DNA of 64,000 bases from Verrucomicrobia bacterium IMCC26134 (GCA_000972765.1 CP011265.1:2787001-2851000); one strand, 5' to 3'; positions 7,613 to 16,356 are shown, counted from the stretch's first letter. The notes: a model not told the origin generated them from the letters alone. Translations and numbers: made by a program.

Positions 7613-9622
7613 TCAGGTGCCGGGCTCATAATTTACCCCCTTCCATGTTTTGTTGGCGCGGTCGAAAACGAGAATTCCACGCTCCGGTTGCCGGATGCTG
7701 TGAAAGACCGACGTGGCCTTGGATGAGTCTTTCCCGGCGTCGGCCAACTTCTCGGCGATGTAGGCGATGACGGCGCTTTCCTCGGGATTGGCCGAGTTCG
7801 CGAGTGGGGGCATGGCGGAGAACAGGGCGCGGTAACTGCCCGGCAAGAACGCAACATCACGCCGGCCGGAGCCGGGCTTGGTGTCGCGACCCTGCACCGA
7901 CTTCGGATCTGCGGCGATGCGCTCGAAGTGCTGCGTCGTCCATTGGATGACGAACTCGGGCTGGGGCGGGAGGTCGCGGAGGATGGGCGAGACGGTGAAG
8001 GCGTCGGGCTGCTCGTGCGGCGTCATGATGAGGAGCGCGTCGGGGTCGCGGCCAAAGACCGACGCACCGGCGACGCGGTCGATGGCGTCGCGACCGGTGA
8101 GATTCCCTTTCGGGAAGTGGGCGGCGATGAGGACGGCGGCGCTGGTGTCCTGCGCGAGCTTCTCCAGCTCGTTCAAGACCTGCGCCATCTCGGTATTCGA
8201 GTTCTCCTCCCTGTCCCCGTAGGTCTTGTAGATCGGGTCGATGATGATGAGGTCGGCCCCGACGCGCGCAGCCTGGCGGCGAAGGCGGGCGGAGAGCTGA
8301 CTGATCTCGTTGTCCTTGCCGCGACGATTCCAGACGTGGAAGCGAGCGAGGTCGGAGGGCGTGAAGCCCCGGCCTGCGCAGACGAAGCGGATGCGCTTGC
8401 GGTAACTGAACCGGGCAATCTCCAAGTTGACGTAGAGGACGGCAGAGGCGCGCGTGGTGAAGCCGCACCACGGGCGACCAAGGGAGACGGAGATGGCGAG
8501 GTCGGTGAGATTCCAGGTCTTCCGGCTCTTCGATGGACCGGCGATAATCATCTTCGCGCCGCGAAACAGAATGCCCTCGATGAGCTGGGGCGGGTCGGGC
8601 TCGTCCTCGGCGCAGAACGTGGATGCGGCGACGATGTCGCGGGCGTCCTCGTGCGTGGCTTCCCAATCGGCGAAGCTGGGCGAGCCGAGGTTGACGGCGA
8701 GAAGGCGTTGCACGCCGTCGCCGCGCAGGCCGCCGGGGCAACGGGAGAAGCGGGACGGGTTCTTGTTGGCCTTGTCGATCTGGAAGCCGGGGAGCGAGGC
8801 CCAGACTTTCTCGCGGCGGGCGTGGTATTCCTCGCGGTTCTTGGCGTCGATACGCACCCATGCGTGAACGGAGTTTCCGGCCGAATCAATGAGGGCGGAG
8901 ATGGGCAGGCCGGAGGCGCGGAGCTGGCGCTCCTGCTCGGCCTTCGGGATGGCGTCGCTCTCGATGAGGACATGGCGGAGCGTGGTCACGTCCTCGTCGG
9001 TGCCATCGGCACCGGAGCGCACGGGATTGATGCGGATGAACAGACCATGGCGGGCGGAGAAGACGCGGGCGATGCCGCCGCGTGAGGCGGCACGCTCAAG
9101 CCAAGCGTCGCGGGACAGGGAGTTGATGCCGCCGTGTTCGGGGATGGCGCGTTCGGATTCGGGGTGGAGCGTGCCGGGTGCGATGGAGAGCACGTCGGCA
9201 GGCTCGAAACAGGCGCGGAGGAAGGTCTCGAACTGGGTGGCGTCGGGGATGGGTGCGGAAGGTGTGGCGATGGTGGACACGGGGGAGGCGTGAGGGCGTG
9301 GAGACGAGGGGCCGGTGGAGCGGGCGAGGTGGCCTCGGCCTTCGGCGGGTGGTGACGCGCGGTCGGCGTCGGTGAGTTTGTGGGCGAGGTCGTGCTCCGA
9401 CCACGGGGGCGAGCAACGGGCGTTATACTCGGCAAAGAGCGGAGCGGCCTCGGCGACGGACAGGCCGAAGCCCTGCACAAGCGTGCAGGCGACGGCGAAA
9501 GTCTGGTCGTGGCCGTGCTGTCCCGAAATGGCGGGCGGCATTTTGGCGAGGTAGCGCCGGGCGCGCTCGATGAGGTCGAGCGGCCCGGCGCAATCGGAGG
9601 GCGACGTGTAGCGCAGGGGCAT
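7613..9622 (-). CDS. Phage primase-helicase (AEP-like primase + RecA-fold ATPase)
   Basis: 669 aa, two functional halves. Residues about 130-320 carry a primase-like domain: VLIESDAIP (Asp223) and NSVHAWVRID (His253) match the acidic and S-x-H motifs of archaeo-eukaryotic type primases. Residues about 345-560 are an AAA_25/RepA-type hexameric helicase: Walker A GPSKSRKT at 362-369, Walker B LIIIDP ending at 463, and an AAHF sensor near 500. The N-terminal 90 residues resemble a small helical PriCT-like module. The protein probably unwinds and primes phage DNA. Its start overlaps the helicase stop by one base (TGATG). Confidence 0.85.
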   Translation of the reverse strand: MPLRYTSPSDCAGPLDLIERARRYLAKMPPAISGQHGHDQTFAVACTLVQGFGLSVAEAAPLFAEYNARCSPPWSEHDLAHKLTDADRASPPAEGRGHLARSTGPSSPRPHASPVSTIATPSAPIPDATQFETFLRACFEPADVLSIAPGTLHPESERAIPEHGGINSLSRDAWLERAASRGGIARVFSARHGLFIRINPVRSGADGTDEDVTTLRHVLIESDAIPKAEQERQLRASGLPISALIDSAGNSVHAWVRIDAKNREEYHARREKVWASLPGFQIDKANKNPSRFSRCPGGLRGDGVQRLLAVNLGSPSFADWEATHEDARDIVAASTFCAEDEPDPPQLIEGILFRGAKMIIAGPSKSRKTWNLTDLAISVSLGRPWCGFTTRASAVLYVNLEIARFSYRKRIRFVCAGRGFTPSDLARFHVWNRRGKDNEISQLSARLRRQAARVGADLIIIDPIYKTYGDREENSNTEMAQVLNELEKLAQDTSAAVLIAAHFPKGNLTGRDAIDRVAGASVFGRDPDALLIMTPHEQPDAFTVSPILRDLPPQPEFVIQWTTQHFERIAADPKSVQGRDTKPGSGRRDVAFLPGSYRALFSAMPPLANSANPEESAVIAYIAEKLADAGKDSSKATSVFHSIRQPERGILVFDRANKTWKGVNYEPGT

Positions 9623-11160
9623 CAGGCGGCCCTCCGGTGTTGGCCGAAGCGGTCATTCATCCAGGCGCCGGCCTCGCTGAAGGTGACGAGGTCGGGGCGC
9701 GGGTGTCCGTTGCGGCGGAGACACGCGACTTGCTTGGGCGTGGCGAGGCCGAGGTTTCGACGCGCGAGGATGCGGTCGATGATCGCGGCGGCGTGGCCCT
9801 TGTCGCGGATGGCGGTCGGGTCGAGGCCGTTGCGCTCGATCAAGGCGAGTTGCTTGGGCGAGGCGGGCTGACTGTGCCAAGGCATCGTCGGTTGGTATTC
9901 GGCGAGGTCGAGTTCGTGGAGGGACAGGGCGAACTCGACCGGATCGAGCTGGCGTGAGGCACGCTTGGCGTGTGCGGCCAACTCGGCGGCGAGGGCGGCC
10001 TCGCGCTGGGCCTTGGCGTCGATCTCGTCGGCAAGGAGGTCGTGCTCCTCGTCGCCGGCCGCTGCGGCCTTGGCAATCATGGCTTCGGCGATCTCGGGCG
10101 TGGACGCGACCAGGTGCGCGGGGCGCACAAGGGAGTGGCGACCGGTCATCCAGAGGAAGTCGAGGACGAGGAGGTTTTCCTTGCCTGGGTGAAGCCGCGT
10201 GCCGCGTCCGATGATCTGGGCGTAAAGGGCGCGGATCTTGGTCGGGCGGAGACAGACGACACACGCGACGGACGGCTCGTCGAAGCCCTCGGTCAGCAAC
10301 ATGGAATTGCTGAGGATCTGAAACTCACCGGCGGCGAAACGGGCGAGGATGTCGGCACGGTCTTCGCTCTGGCCGTCGATGTGGGCGGCGGTCAGGCCCG
10401 CCTCTTCGCAGAGTTCCACGAAGCGGCGGGACGTGCGGATGAGCGGGAGGAAGACGATGGTTTTGCGGGTGCCGATGGCGGCGCGCATGGCCGACACGAT
10501 CTCGCGGAGGGCGGGCTCGATGGCGTCGCCAAGGTCGGCGTCGCTGTAGTCACCGGCGAGCGTGCGGACGCTGCCGAGGTCGATCTCGACCGGCATCGTG
10601 CGGACGGCGATGCGGGCAAGATAACCCTGTTCGATGAGTTCGTGGAGACTGACCTCGAACGCGATGTCCTCGAAGTAAGCGCCGAGACTCTTCTTGTCGC
10701 CGCGGTCGGGGGTCGCGGTGACGCCGAGGATTTTGGCGTGGCCGTCGAAGTAGCCGAGCACGCGTTGGTAGCTCTCTGCGAGCGCGTGATGGGCTTCGTC
10801 AACGACGACGAGGTTGAAGTGATCGCGCGGCCAACGGTGCAGGCGTTTTTCGCGCATGAGCGTTTGGACGGAGGCGACGACGACAGGCGCGTTGAGGCTG
10901 GCGTAGGCGTCGCCGCACTCGGTCTCGGCGACGATACCGGTGGCGCGGGTCAGCTTGTCGGCGGCCTGGGTGAGCAGCTCCTCGCGATGGGCGAGGATAA
11001 GCGTGCGACCGGGTTGGAACCGCTCGGCCGTGTGCGAGAAAATCACGGTTTTTCCGGCGGCGGTCGGGAGGACGGCGAGGAGCTTGCCGCGCTCACGGAA
11101 CTTCGTGAGCACGGACTCGACGCACGCCGATTGGTAGGGGCGTAGGTTAAAACGGCTCAT
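9622..11160 (-). CDS. Phage DEAH-box superfamily 2 helicase
   Basis: 512 aa. It has the superfamily 2 motifs in order: a Q-like RPYQ near residue 8, Walker A PTAAGKT at 32-38, DEAH at 121-124, a TATP motif near 150, and motif VI QIIGRGTRLHPGK in the second RecA domain. It resembles the RecG/Rad25-like helicases of phage replication modules, which remodel forks or open DNA for replication. Residues after about 400 add two short repeats (SPKQLALIERNGLDP and TPKQVACLRRNGHPRP) that look like small helical DNA-binding modules. The start at 11160 gives RFNLRPYQ at the N-terminus, as in relatives; a 16-residue longer reading is Pro/Arg-rich. It overlaps the DUF669 gene by 14 bp. Confidence 0.9.
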   Translation of the reverse strand: MSRFNLRPYQSACVESVLTKFRERGKLLAVLPTAAGKTVIFSHTAERFQPGRTLILAHREELLTQAADKLTRATGIVAETECGDAYASLNAPVVVASVQTLMREKRLHRWPRDHFNLVVVDEAHHALAESYQRVLGYFDGHAKILGVTATPDRGDKKSLGAYFEDIAFEVSLHELIEQGYLARIAVRTMPVEIDLGSVRTLAGDYSDADLGDAIEPALREIVSAMRAAIGTRKTIVFLPLIRTSRRFVELCEEAGLTAAHIDGQSEDRADILARFAAGEFQILSNSMLLTEGFDEPSVACVVCLRPTKIRALYAQIIGRGTRLHPGKENLLVLDFLWMTGRHSLVRPAHLVASTPEIAEAMIAKAAAAGDEEHDLLADEIDAKAQREAALAAELAAHAKRASRQLDPVEFALSLHELDLAEYQPTMPWHSQPASPKQLALIERNGLDPTAIRDKGHAAAIIDRILARRNLGLATPKQVACLRRNGHPRPDLVTFSEAGAWMNDRFGQHRRAA

Positions 11161-11611
11161 TGGCGTCGTCCTCCTTTTTGGTGGTTGGTGCGGTCGGGGC
11201 AGAGGCACGCGGCGCGGGAGCGGGCGCGTTGCCGGAACCGGCGAGCGGGGCGAGCCAGGCCTCGACCTTGTTGTTGGCGCGGCCGTTGAACTCCTCGACC
11301 TTGAGGCGGGCGCGGAGCGTCCGGCCGATGAGGTCTTCGGCGGCGAGTTCGACCGGTTCGCCTTGGACGACCTCGTGACCGAGGGCGCGGCGGAACGCGT
11401 CGATTTTCCAGGCAGAGGACGCGGAGGCGACGAGGTAGTCGAACACCTTGGCGGTCGCGCCGTCGGGAGCTTCGGCGTCGAGCGTGAGTTTGATCATGTC
11501 CGCGCCGGTGGAGCGCGAGACAGTTTCGGAGGCCTCGACGATGGTGACGGAGTAGTCACCGGCGGGGAGGTGGTAGGATTTCGGGGCTTCGTTGGAGGCG
11601 ATGTATTTCAT
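11147..11611 (-). CDS. DUF669 phage recombination accessory protein
   Basis: 154 aa. The core (YHLPAGDYSVTIVEA, ADMIKLTLDAE, LIGRTLRARLKVEEFNG) matches DUF669, a beta-rich family encoded next to phage single-strand annealing or Sak4-type recombinases and thought to act like an SSB partner. The C-terminus is Ala/Pro-rich and ends with acidic and aromatic residues (DDANEPF). That resembles the acidic tail by which SSBs recruit partners and supports the SSB-like role. The start at 11611 was chosen because it gives the usual short N-terminus and lies 5 bp after the exonuclease stop. Confidence 0.75.
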   Translation of the reverse strand: MKYIASNEAPKSYHLPAGDYSVTIVEASETVSRSTGADMIKLTLDAEAPDGATAKVFDYLVASASSAWKIDAFRRALGHEVVQGEPVELAAEDLIGRTLRARLKVEEFNGRANNKVEAWLAPLAGSGNAPAPAPRASAPTAPTTKKEDDANEPF

Positions 11612-11616
11612 GGCGA

Positions 11617-12270
11617 TTAGAGGGAGGGTTGGGTTTCTGCGATGAGGCCGAGCGCGACGGCGCAGCGGCGGGTGAGACGGAGATCGTTGGCGAGGTAGGC
11701 CAGCGCACCGGAGGGATCGGTTGCCCACTGCGAGGCGAAGTCGGCGCCGCTGCCGTTCTTGCGGCCGACGCCGAGGAACTGGGCGAGGCGGTCGAGCGAG
11801 ACGGAGTCCTCGCGGTTGCCGCAGCGCCAACAGTCGAGCACGTCGCGGCACTGCGACGGAAGCCAACGACCGGAGACGAGATCGGCCGGGACGGGCACGC
11901 GGTGGTGCCAGGAACGGCGAATGAGGAATGGCAGGTCGAAGCGGTTGGAACTGAAACCGATGAGGTCGGCGTTGAGGTAGCCGGTGGGCGCGACCAAGCG
12001 CCAGAAGGCGGCGAGGTCGGCGGCTTCGTCGCCGGTGGCGAAGTAGCCGAGTTCATCGGTGACCGCATCGAGGTAGCCGATGGCGAGCACGCGACCGGTG
12101 AGCGCGGAGAGCGCGGCGGATTGGAACCACTCAGCCTCCTTCTCGGCGACGTAGGCGCGGATCTTTTCAGGGTCTTTCCAGTTGGACGGGGCCTCGAACG
12201 TGGGCACGCATTCGGCTAGTTCGGCGCGGGAGCGGGGGCCGGTTTCGATGTCGAAGATGTAGGTGCTCAT
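11617..12270 (-). CDS. DnaQ/PolB-like 3'-5' exonuclease
   Basis: 217 aa. The first catalytic motif is FDIET (Asp7, Glu9). A second appears in GFSSNRFDLPFL (Asp near 113), and the C-terminal NDLRLTRRC carries the late DEDD aspartate. This is the layout of the PolB-type exonuclease domain occurring alone, common in phage recombination modules where it produces or trims single strands. It is coupled to the Sak4-like gene by a 4-bp overlap at its start and followed after 5 bp by DUF669, so the three likely work together in strand annealing. Confidence 0.8.
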   Translation of the reverse strand: MSTYIFDIETGPRSRAELAECVPTFEAPSNWKDPEKIRAYVAEKEAEWFQSAALSALTGRVLAIGYLDAVTDELGYFATGDEAADLAAFWRLVAPTGYLNADLIGFSSNRFDLPFLIRRSWHHRVPVPADLVSGRWLPSQCRDVLDCWRCGNREDSVSLDRLAQFLGVGRKNGSGADFASQWATDPSGALAYLANDLRLTRRCAVALGLIAETQPSL

Positions 12271-13361
12271 CGGGCACCTCCTTTGCCGGCTTTGGCGGCC
12301 GTCGAGGTGGACGCCTCGGCGATCTTGTTCATCTGGTCTTGGAGTTTGGAGATGAGCTTCGCGGCCTGGTCGGCGGTGAGTTCAGTCCAGTGGAGGTCGA
12401 TGCTGTCGCAGCCGACCCAAGCGAACGCCTTGGCGCGGTCTTCGGGCGTCTTCTTGAGCGTCGTCCAGTAGAGATCGAGTTTGGCGGCCTGCTCGTGGGT
12501 GATGAGGAGAACGGGGCCGGGACGCGGCGCGGTTTCGGCAGTCTTTTCCATTTTGGAAACAACTGCGGCTGGGGCCGGAGTGGTCGGCGGCGGCGTGGGC
12601 GCGGGTGGAGTGCCGACGCGGGCGAAGATCGGGGCGAGGGACGCCGCGACGCAGGGGAGTTTGTCGTCGAGGTTGTAACGATTTTTCGCATCCCAGGCGG
12701 CGGTGTGCGTGGTGTGGATCACGCGCTCGCGGCCACCGACGGCGCGTTGCTTGCCGTCTTTCTCGGTCACCTTCGTGACGAAGTTCACGAAGAGAAGAGC
12801 ATCGACCCACTCCTTGACGAGGGCGGCGACCTGCTTGGCGAGTTTCAGCTCGAAGCGGTCGTAAGCGCCGGCCGCGTCGGGGGCCTCGAACTTGCGGATG
12901 GTGCTATGACCGACGAGGACGACGTGGACGCCGCGGTCGCGGAGCTTTTCGAGCAGGGCGAGAAAGCGGGCGAACTCCTCGGCGAGATAGACGAGTCCCT
13001 TGCCGTAGCCGAAATCTTCAAGGCCGTCCTTGTTGGCTTTGCGGCAGACTTCCTCGATGAGGAGTTTTTCGGCCCAGTCGATGGAGTCGATGACGAGGGT
13101 TTTGTGACCGTGCTCGGCAGTGAGCAGGTGGTTGATGGCCGCGATCAACTCGGCCCAGTTACGGGGACGAGGGAAGCGGGCGACGTCGAGGTGAGCGGTG
13201 CCGCCTTCGGTGTCGATGAACACCGGTTCGGGAAAACCGGCGGTGATGGTGGTCTTGCCGACGCCTTCGGGCCCGTAGAGGGCGAGGCGCGCGGCGCTCT
13301 GGATAAGACCGCGCGTGATCGAGATCGGCGCGGTGGATTTAGTGACGGGAGGAACGGACAT
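12267..13361 (-). CDS. Sak4-like RecA-fold ATPase (phage recombination)
   Basis: 364 aa. Walker A GPEGVGKTT lies at residues 30-38, FIDTEGGTAHL follows, Walker B TLVIDSIDW near 95-103, and a polar VVLVGHS sensor near 150. The order matches the phage AAA_24/Sak4 group, RecA-core proteins that promote annealing of single strands. After residue 250 comes a Pro/Ala/Thr linker and a small helical C-terminal domain. The start at 13361 gives a normal N-terminus; a 12-residue longer reading is possible. It is the first gene of the recombination/replication operon, 135 bp below the terminator at 13496-13529. Confidence 0.8.
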   Translation of the reverse strand: MSVPPVTKSTAPISITRGLIQSAARLALYGPEGVGKTTITAGFPEPVFIDTEGGTAHLDVARFPRPRNWAELIAAINHLLTAEHGHKTLVIDSIDWAEKLLIEEVCRKANKDGLEDFGYGKGLVYLAEEFARFLALLEKLRDRGVHVVLVGHSTIRKFEAPDAAGAYDRFELKLAKQVAALVKEWVDALLFVNFVTKVTEKDGKQRAVGGRERVIHTTHTAAWDAKNRYNLDDKLPCVAASLAPIFARVGTPPAPTPPPTTPAPAAVVSKMEKTAETAPRPGPVLLITHEQAAKLDLYWTTLKKTPEDRAKAFAWVGCDSIDLHWTELTADQAAKLISKLQDQMNKIAEASTSTAAKAGKGGAR

Positions 13362-13495
13362 GGTTGCGAAATCGCCAGTCGCCAAGCGGGGAAGCATAAC
13401 CCCGGAGCCTCCCCGCCCGGCTCCGCTGGCGGCGGAGGTCTTGCGGATGTGAAAGGGTTACGAGGGCTCGCGGGGAATTTCCCAAAATCCGGGCA

Positions 13496-13529
13496 CAAAA
13501 AAGGCCGCTCGCGTGATGCAAGCGGCCTA
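13496..13529 (-). terminator. Intrinsic terminator ending the two-gene unit
   Basis: On the minus strand the stem GGCCGCT (13527-13521 with 13509-13503) and an 11-base loop are followed by a run of at least six U. It lies 29 bp after the stop of the 13558 gene and separates that unit from the recombination operon. The rest of 13362-13495 shows no gene. Confidence 0.8.
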
Positions 13530-13557
13530 TTGCCAGAGAGAAATGCGGGCGGGCGCG

Positions 13558-14706
13558 TTAATCGCGTTCGTCTGGGAAATCATCTGGATCGCTTGGGGAA
13601 TTCCCCAAACGGGCGGCACCCCGGCGCACGCGGTCGGACTGCGTGCGGAACTTGAACAGGGGCCAGTAGCCGCGACCGGCGTTTCGACGGCGGGGGCCAT
13701 CCTCTGGGCTATCGCGGAGGGCAAAGGCCGTGCCTTCGATGCCGGTTACGGCGGCGAGTTTCTTCGTGATGCTCTTCACCCGGCTGCGCGTATCCTCGTC
13801 GCGCTCGGTGCCTGATGCCGGTTCGGGAATATAGCCGATGCGGGCGGCAGCTTGAAACGCGCGCCAGTCTTTTGATGGTTTGCCATGCTGCGACTCAAAG
13901 CCGAGTTCGCGCGGCGTGAACTCAGCTTTTGGGGAGCCGGTGTGGTGAGAAATCGCAATGTGGTCGTTGTCGAGGAGGGTGACGACGAGGTGTTTCCAAT
14001 CGGTGCCCTCCGGCAAACGTAGTTTGCGGAGGGCGCGGCCTAGTTCTCGCTCCAGATCCGACCATCGTTCGGAGAGTTCGAGGGTGGCGATAAGACCGCC
14101 CTTGGGGTCGGGCGCGATGAAGTCGCCAAGGACGCCAAGCCGACCTCCGCAGGCTTTGAGGGAGTCGGCCACGGGTTGCAGGGCCGAGTTGGCGGTCGGA
14201 ACGAACAAAACTGGCCGCTCAAGCCGGCGCGCGGCTACGAACGCCACGTTCTGCACGTGCTCGGACACCGTGCGCGCGAACGAAAGAAAGATGGGGACGT
14301 GGAGCTTCGTGACGGTGCCTATGCGCCATAGCGACGGCGTGAGGCTCTCCGGTGGGCCTTCAAGTGTGAGAGCGGCGGCGAGCTCGGCCATGAGACCGGG
14401 GAGGTCGATCCGCCAGACGAGACGCTCTTCTGGCGTGATGGTGAATGGGCGGCAGTCGGCCCCGCGTTGCGGGCAGGCGACAAGACGGCCGTCATCCTCT
14501 TCCTCGATGCGATGGTGACGACGGCAAGACCGGGTCGGCTGTTTGCACGGCACAGTGCCTGCGGCCTCGCGGGTGTTGTGAAAGACGCAGGCAGGCAGTC
14601 CACGGAAACACTCCGCGCCAAGGTGCCCGTGCCACTCGGACGGCACGGCGGCGAGATCCGCCACCAACGGCAGGCGCTCAAGGAACTTCGGCCAGAGCGT
14701 GGGCAT
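13558..14706 (-). CDS. Unknown phage protein with three CX6C motifs
   Basis: 382 aa, not recognised. Cysteines fall in three equally spaced pairs: C33-x6-C40 (CFRGLPAC), C54-x6-C61 (CKQPTRSC) and C78-x6-C85 (CPQRGADC), with His residues at 43 and 64-65, suggesting a zinc- or metal-binding N-terminal domain. Residues about 95-270 look like an alpha/beta domain. Residues 285-382 contain TPRELGFE and a basic segment RVKSITKKLAAVTGIE, which could form a DNA-binding wing. The ATG lies 29 bp inside the upstream gene, so the two are coupled, and a terminator follows. Function unknown; regulation or defence is possible but unproven. Confidence 0.65.
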   Translation of the reverse strand: MPTLWPKFLERLPLVADLAAVPSEWHGHLGAECFRGLPACVFHNTREAAGTVPCKQPTRSCRRHHRIEEEDDGRLVACPQRGADCRPFTITPEERLVWRIDLPGLMAELAAALTLEGPPESLTPSLWRIGTVTKLHVPIFLSFARTVSEHVQNVAFVAARRLERPVLFVPTANSALQPVADSLKACGGRLGVLGDFIAPDPKGGLIATLELSERWSDLERELGRALRKLRLPEGTDWKHLVVTLLDNDHIAISHHTGSPKAEFTPRELGFESQHGKPSKDWRAFQAAARIGYIPEPASGTERDEDTRSRVKSITKKLAAVTGIEGTAFALRDSPEDGPRRRNAGRGYWPLFKFRTQSDRVRRGAARLGNSPSDPDDFPDERD

Positions 14707-15883
14707 TGGCGGGTGGCGCGGCCTCGGGTTCGGGTTGCTCGATAATGAAGCCGGCGGTGCGGAGCCACTGCTCGACCAGCTTGCCGTCGTTGTCGCGTTT
14801 GAAATTGGCCTTGTTGGGCGTCTCGATCTTCACCGTGCGGGTGTGCTTCGCGGTGGTGAAGGAGATATCGAAGGTGGCGGCCTGCAAAACGCGGTTGGCG
14901 AGGAACGCATCGTTCTTGAGACGATCTGATTGAAAGAGGTTATCGGAGCGATAAACGATGGATTCTGAGAGCCTGCCGCCGAGATAGACGTCGAGCTCAA
15001 CCAAGGTAATTTTCTTCAAGCCGACGACATGGGCGCAGGCGAGGGACTGCTCTCCCTTGAGGCGAAGCGGGTCGAGCGTATATTTGTCGGTGTCGGGAAA
15101 GGCTGCCTCGTCATCGACGAAGTGAACGCCGCACGCGCGGGTGTAGAGATCGGCGTCGCGCTTTTTCGAGTTTATACGCACCTCGTCGTTTTCGGGATCG
15201 TAAACGATCACATCGAAGACCTCGCGGCGGAAAAGGGCGCTGTCGGACTCACCGGGGGCGTCGGCCTTGACGATGCCCTCGCGGACGAGTGGCCCGCCGT
15301 GGCGAACGAGGAAGCGGATAGATTTCGAGTCTTTCTCAGGGAACTGGTAGAGCTTGATGCTCTCGCGCGGATAGAACGGGGCGAGCCGTTCGGCGATTTC
15401 ATCGCAGAACTCGGCCAAGGTCGCGTCGTCGAGTTGGCCCTCGGGCAAATCGAGCTGCGTGCGATAGGAGCGGAAGCTCCGGTTTTCGCGGGCGTAGCGG
15501 CGGGCGTTGGTGTTTTCGACCAACACCGGATCGAGCAACCAGCGTTGAATGACGAAGACCGCAGGCTCGATTTCCTTATCCTTGGTGAAGTTCGGATCGG
15601 TTTCGCGGATCGCGTCCACCAGAGCCGAGACGCCGGCTTCGTCGGCCATCTCGTGGACGATGAACATGGCATCGGCCAGGTTCTTGTCGGGCGTGGGGCC
15701 GGCGGGCTTAAGAAGGGTTTCGTGAAGGACTTTGTGGTCGAGCGTTTCGGGGTCTGCCGGCCACTCGAAACCCTGTGACTCCATATAAACGCGATGGCGT
15801 TCAAAAAACTTGTGCAGCAGGGCGGCCGGAATGGAACGAAGAAGGCCGAGGGAAGTGAATGTGCGCGGGTTGTAGTTCGACAT
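14678..15883 (-). CDS. Unknown phage protein, first gene of a coupled pair
   Basis: 401 aa, not recognised. No signal peptide, membrane segment or nucleotide-binding loop is visible. The N-terminus reads SNYNPRTFTSLGLLRSIP, the middle is rich in charged residues (FRREVFDVIVYDPENDEVRI near 220-240), and the C-terminus ends Pro/Ala-rich. The overall composition suggests a soluble mixed alpha/beta protein. It overlaps the CX6C gene by 29 bp. A terminator-like hairpin with a U-run ends only about 12 bp before the ATG, so expression may depend on antitermination or attenuation. Confidence 0.6.
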   Translation of the reverse strand: MSNYNPRTFTSLGLLRSIPAALLHKFFERHRVYMESQGFEWPADPETLDHKVLHETLLKPAGPTPDKNLADAMFIVHEMADEAGVSALVDAIRETDPNFTKDKEIEPAVFVIQRWLLDPVLVENTNARRYARENRSFRSYRTQLDLPEGQLDDATLAEFCDEIAERLAPFYPRESIKLYQFPEKDSKSIRFLVRHGGPLVREGIVKADAPGESDSALFRREVFDVIVYDPENDEVRINSKKRDADLYTRACGVHFVDDEAAFPDTDKYTLDPLRLKGEQSLACAHVVGLKKITLVELDVYLGGRLSESIVYRSDNLFQSDRLKNDAFLANRVLQAATFDISFTTAKHTRTVKIETPNKANFKRDNDGKLVEQWLRTAGFIIEQPEPEAAPPANAHALAEVP

Positions 15884-15892
15884 GGTTGGAGA

Positions 15893-15926
15893 CGAAAAAA
15901 CCGCGACCTAGAGCGGGCGCGGTTGG
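15893..15926 (-). terminator. Terminator/attenuator just upstream of the unknown pair
   Basis: On the minus strand AACCGCG (15924-15918) pairs with CGCGGTT (15905-15899), loop 12, followed by a U-run at 15900-15895. It ends about 12 bases before the ATG at 15883, overlapping the ribosome-binding zone. Confidence 0.65.
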
Positions 15927-16003
15927 ATGGTGCTGTTGATGCGCAGAGGCTGACAGGCGAGCCGTTTGCAGCAAGCCCAACAAGGCATGAAAACGATTCA
16001 TAA

Positions 16004-16019
16004 CGGTCACGTGTGACCG
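16004..16019. promoter_or_regulatory. Palindrome CGGTCAC-GT-GTGACCG (candidate operator)
   Basis: Perfect 7-bp arms in the gap between the AlpA-like gene and the unknown pair, the place expected for an early operator. The arms are identical to those at 6136-6151. Confidence 0.55.
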
Positions 16020-16040
16020 CTTCGCCGCCTCCGGCCGACG

Positions 16041-16274
16041 CTAGACGCGCGCCGGGATTTTGAGCTTCGTGCGGATGTGGGTGGAGACCTCGGCGGGGTC
16101 GAAGTAAACGAGACGGCCGATTTTATGGTAAGGGATGCGGCGGAGCTTCGTCCAGTCGCGGAGGGTGCGAATCGAGGGCTCTTTGCCGGTCGGGAAAATG
16201 CCGCAAGTGCGGAGGCCGACGATGTCGATGAGCTGCGAATTGATGTGAGTAGCGGAGTCGGTAGGCGTGTGCAT
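16041..16274 (-). CDS. AlpA/excisionase-like winged HTH protein
   Basis: 77 aa. The segment SIRTLRDWTKLRRIPYHKIGRLVYFDPAEVSTHI (given here as key residues: Arg-Trp of the recognition helix, RIPYHKIG, the YFDP wing) is the MerR-like winged helix used by excisionases and AlpA activators. Such proteins bend att DNA for excision or switch on prophage genes. The start at 16274 was chosen because longer readings have no family similarity. The gene heads the leftward transcription and is divergent from the cargo gene at 16357. With no CI-like repressor visible, it may be the main regulator in this half of the phage. Confidence 0.75.
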   Translation of the reverse strand: MHTPTDSATHINSQLIDIVGLRTCGIFPTGKEPSIRTLRDWTKLRRIPYHKIGRLVYFDPAEVSTHIRTKLKIPARV

Positions 16275-16356
16275 GCAGCGGGCGCGGTGTCCACCAGGCA
16301 GAAACGAGTTTGCCGGAACAGGGTTTAACTGTCGTTGTCGCAGTTCTATTCCATTC

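Noticed and set aside
7396-7629. 77-aa frame between primase and resolvase
   Set aside because: Overlaps genes on both sides and a strong hairpin; no coding character.
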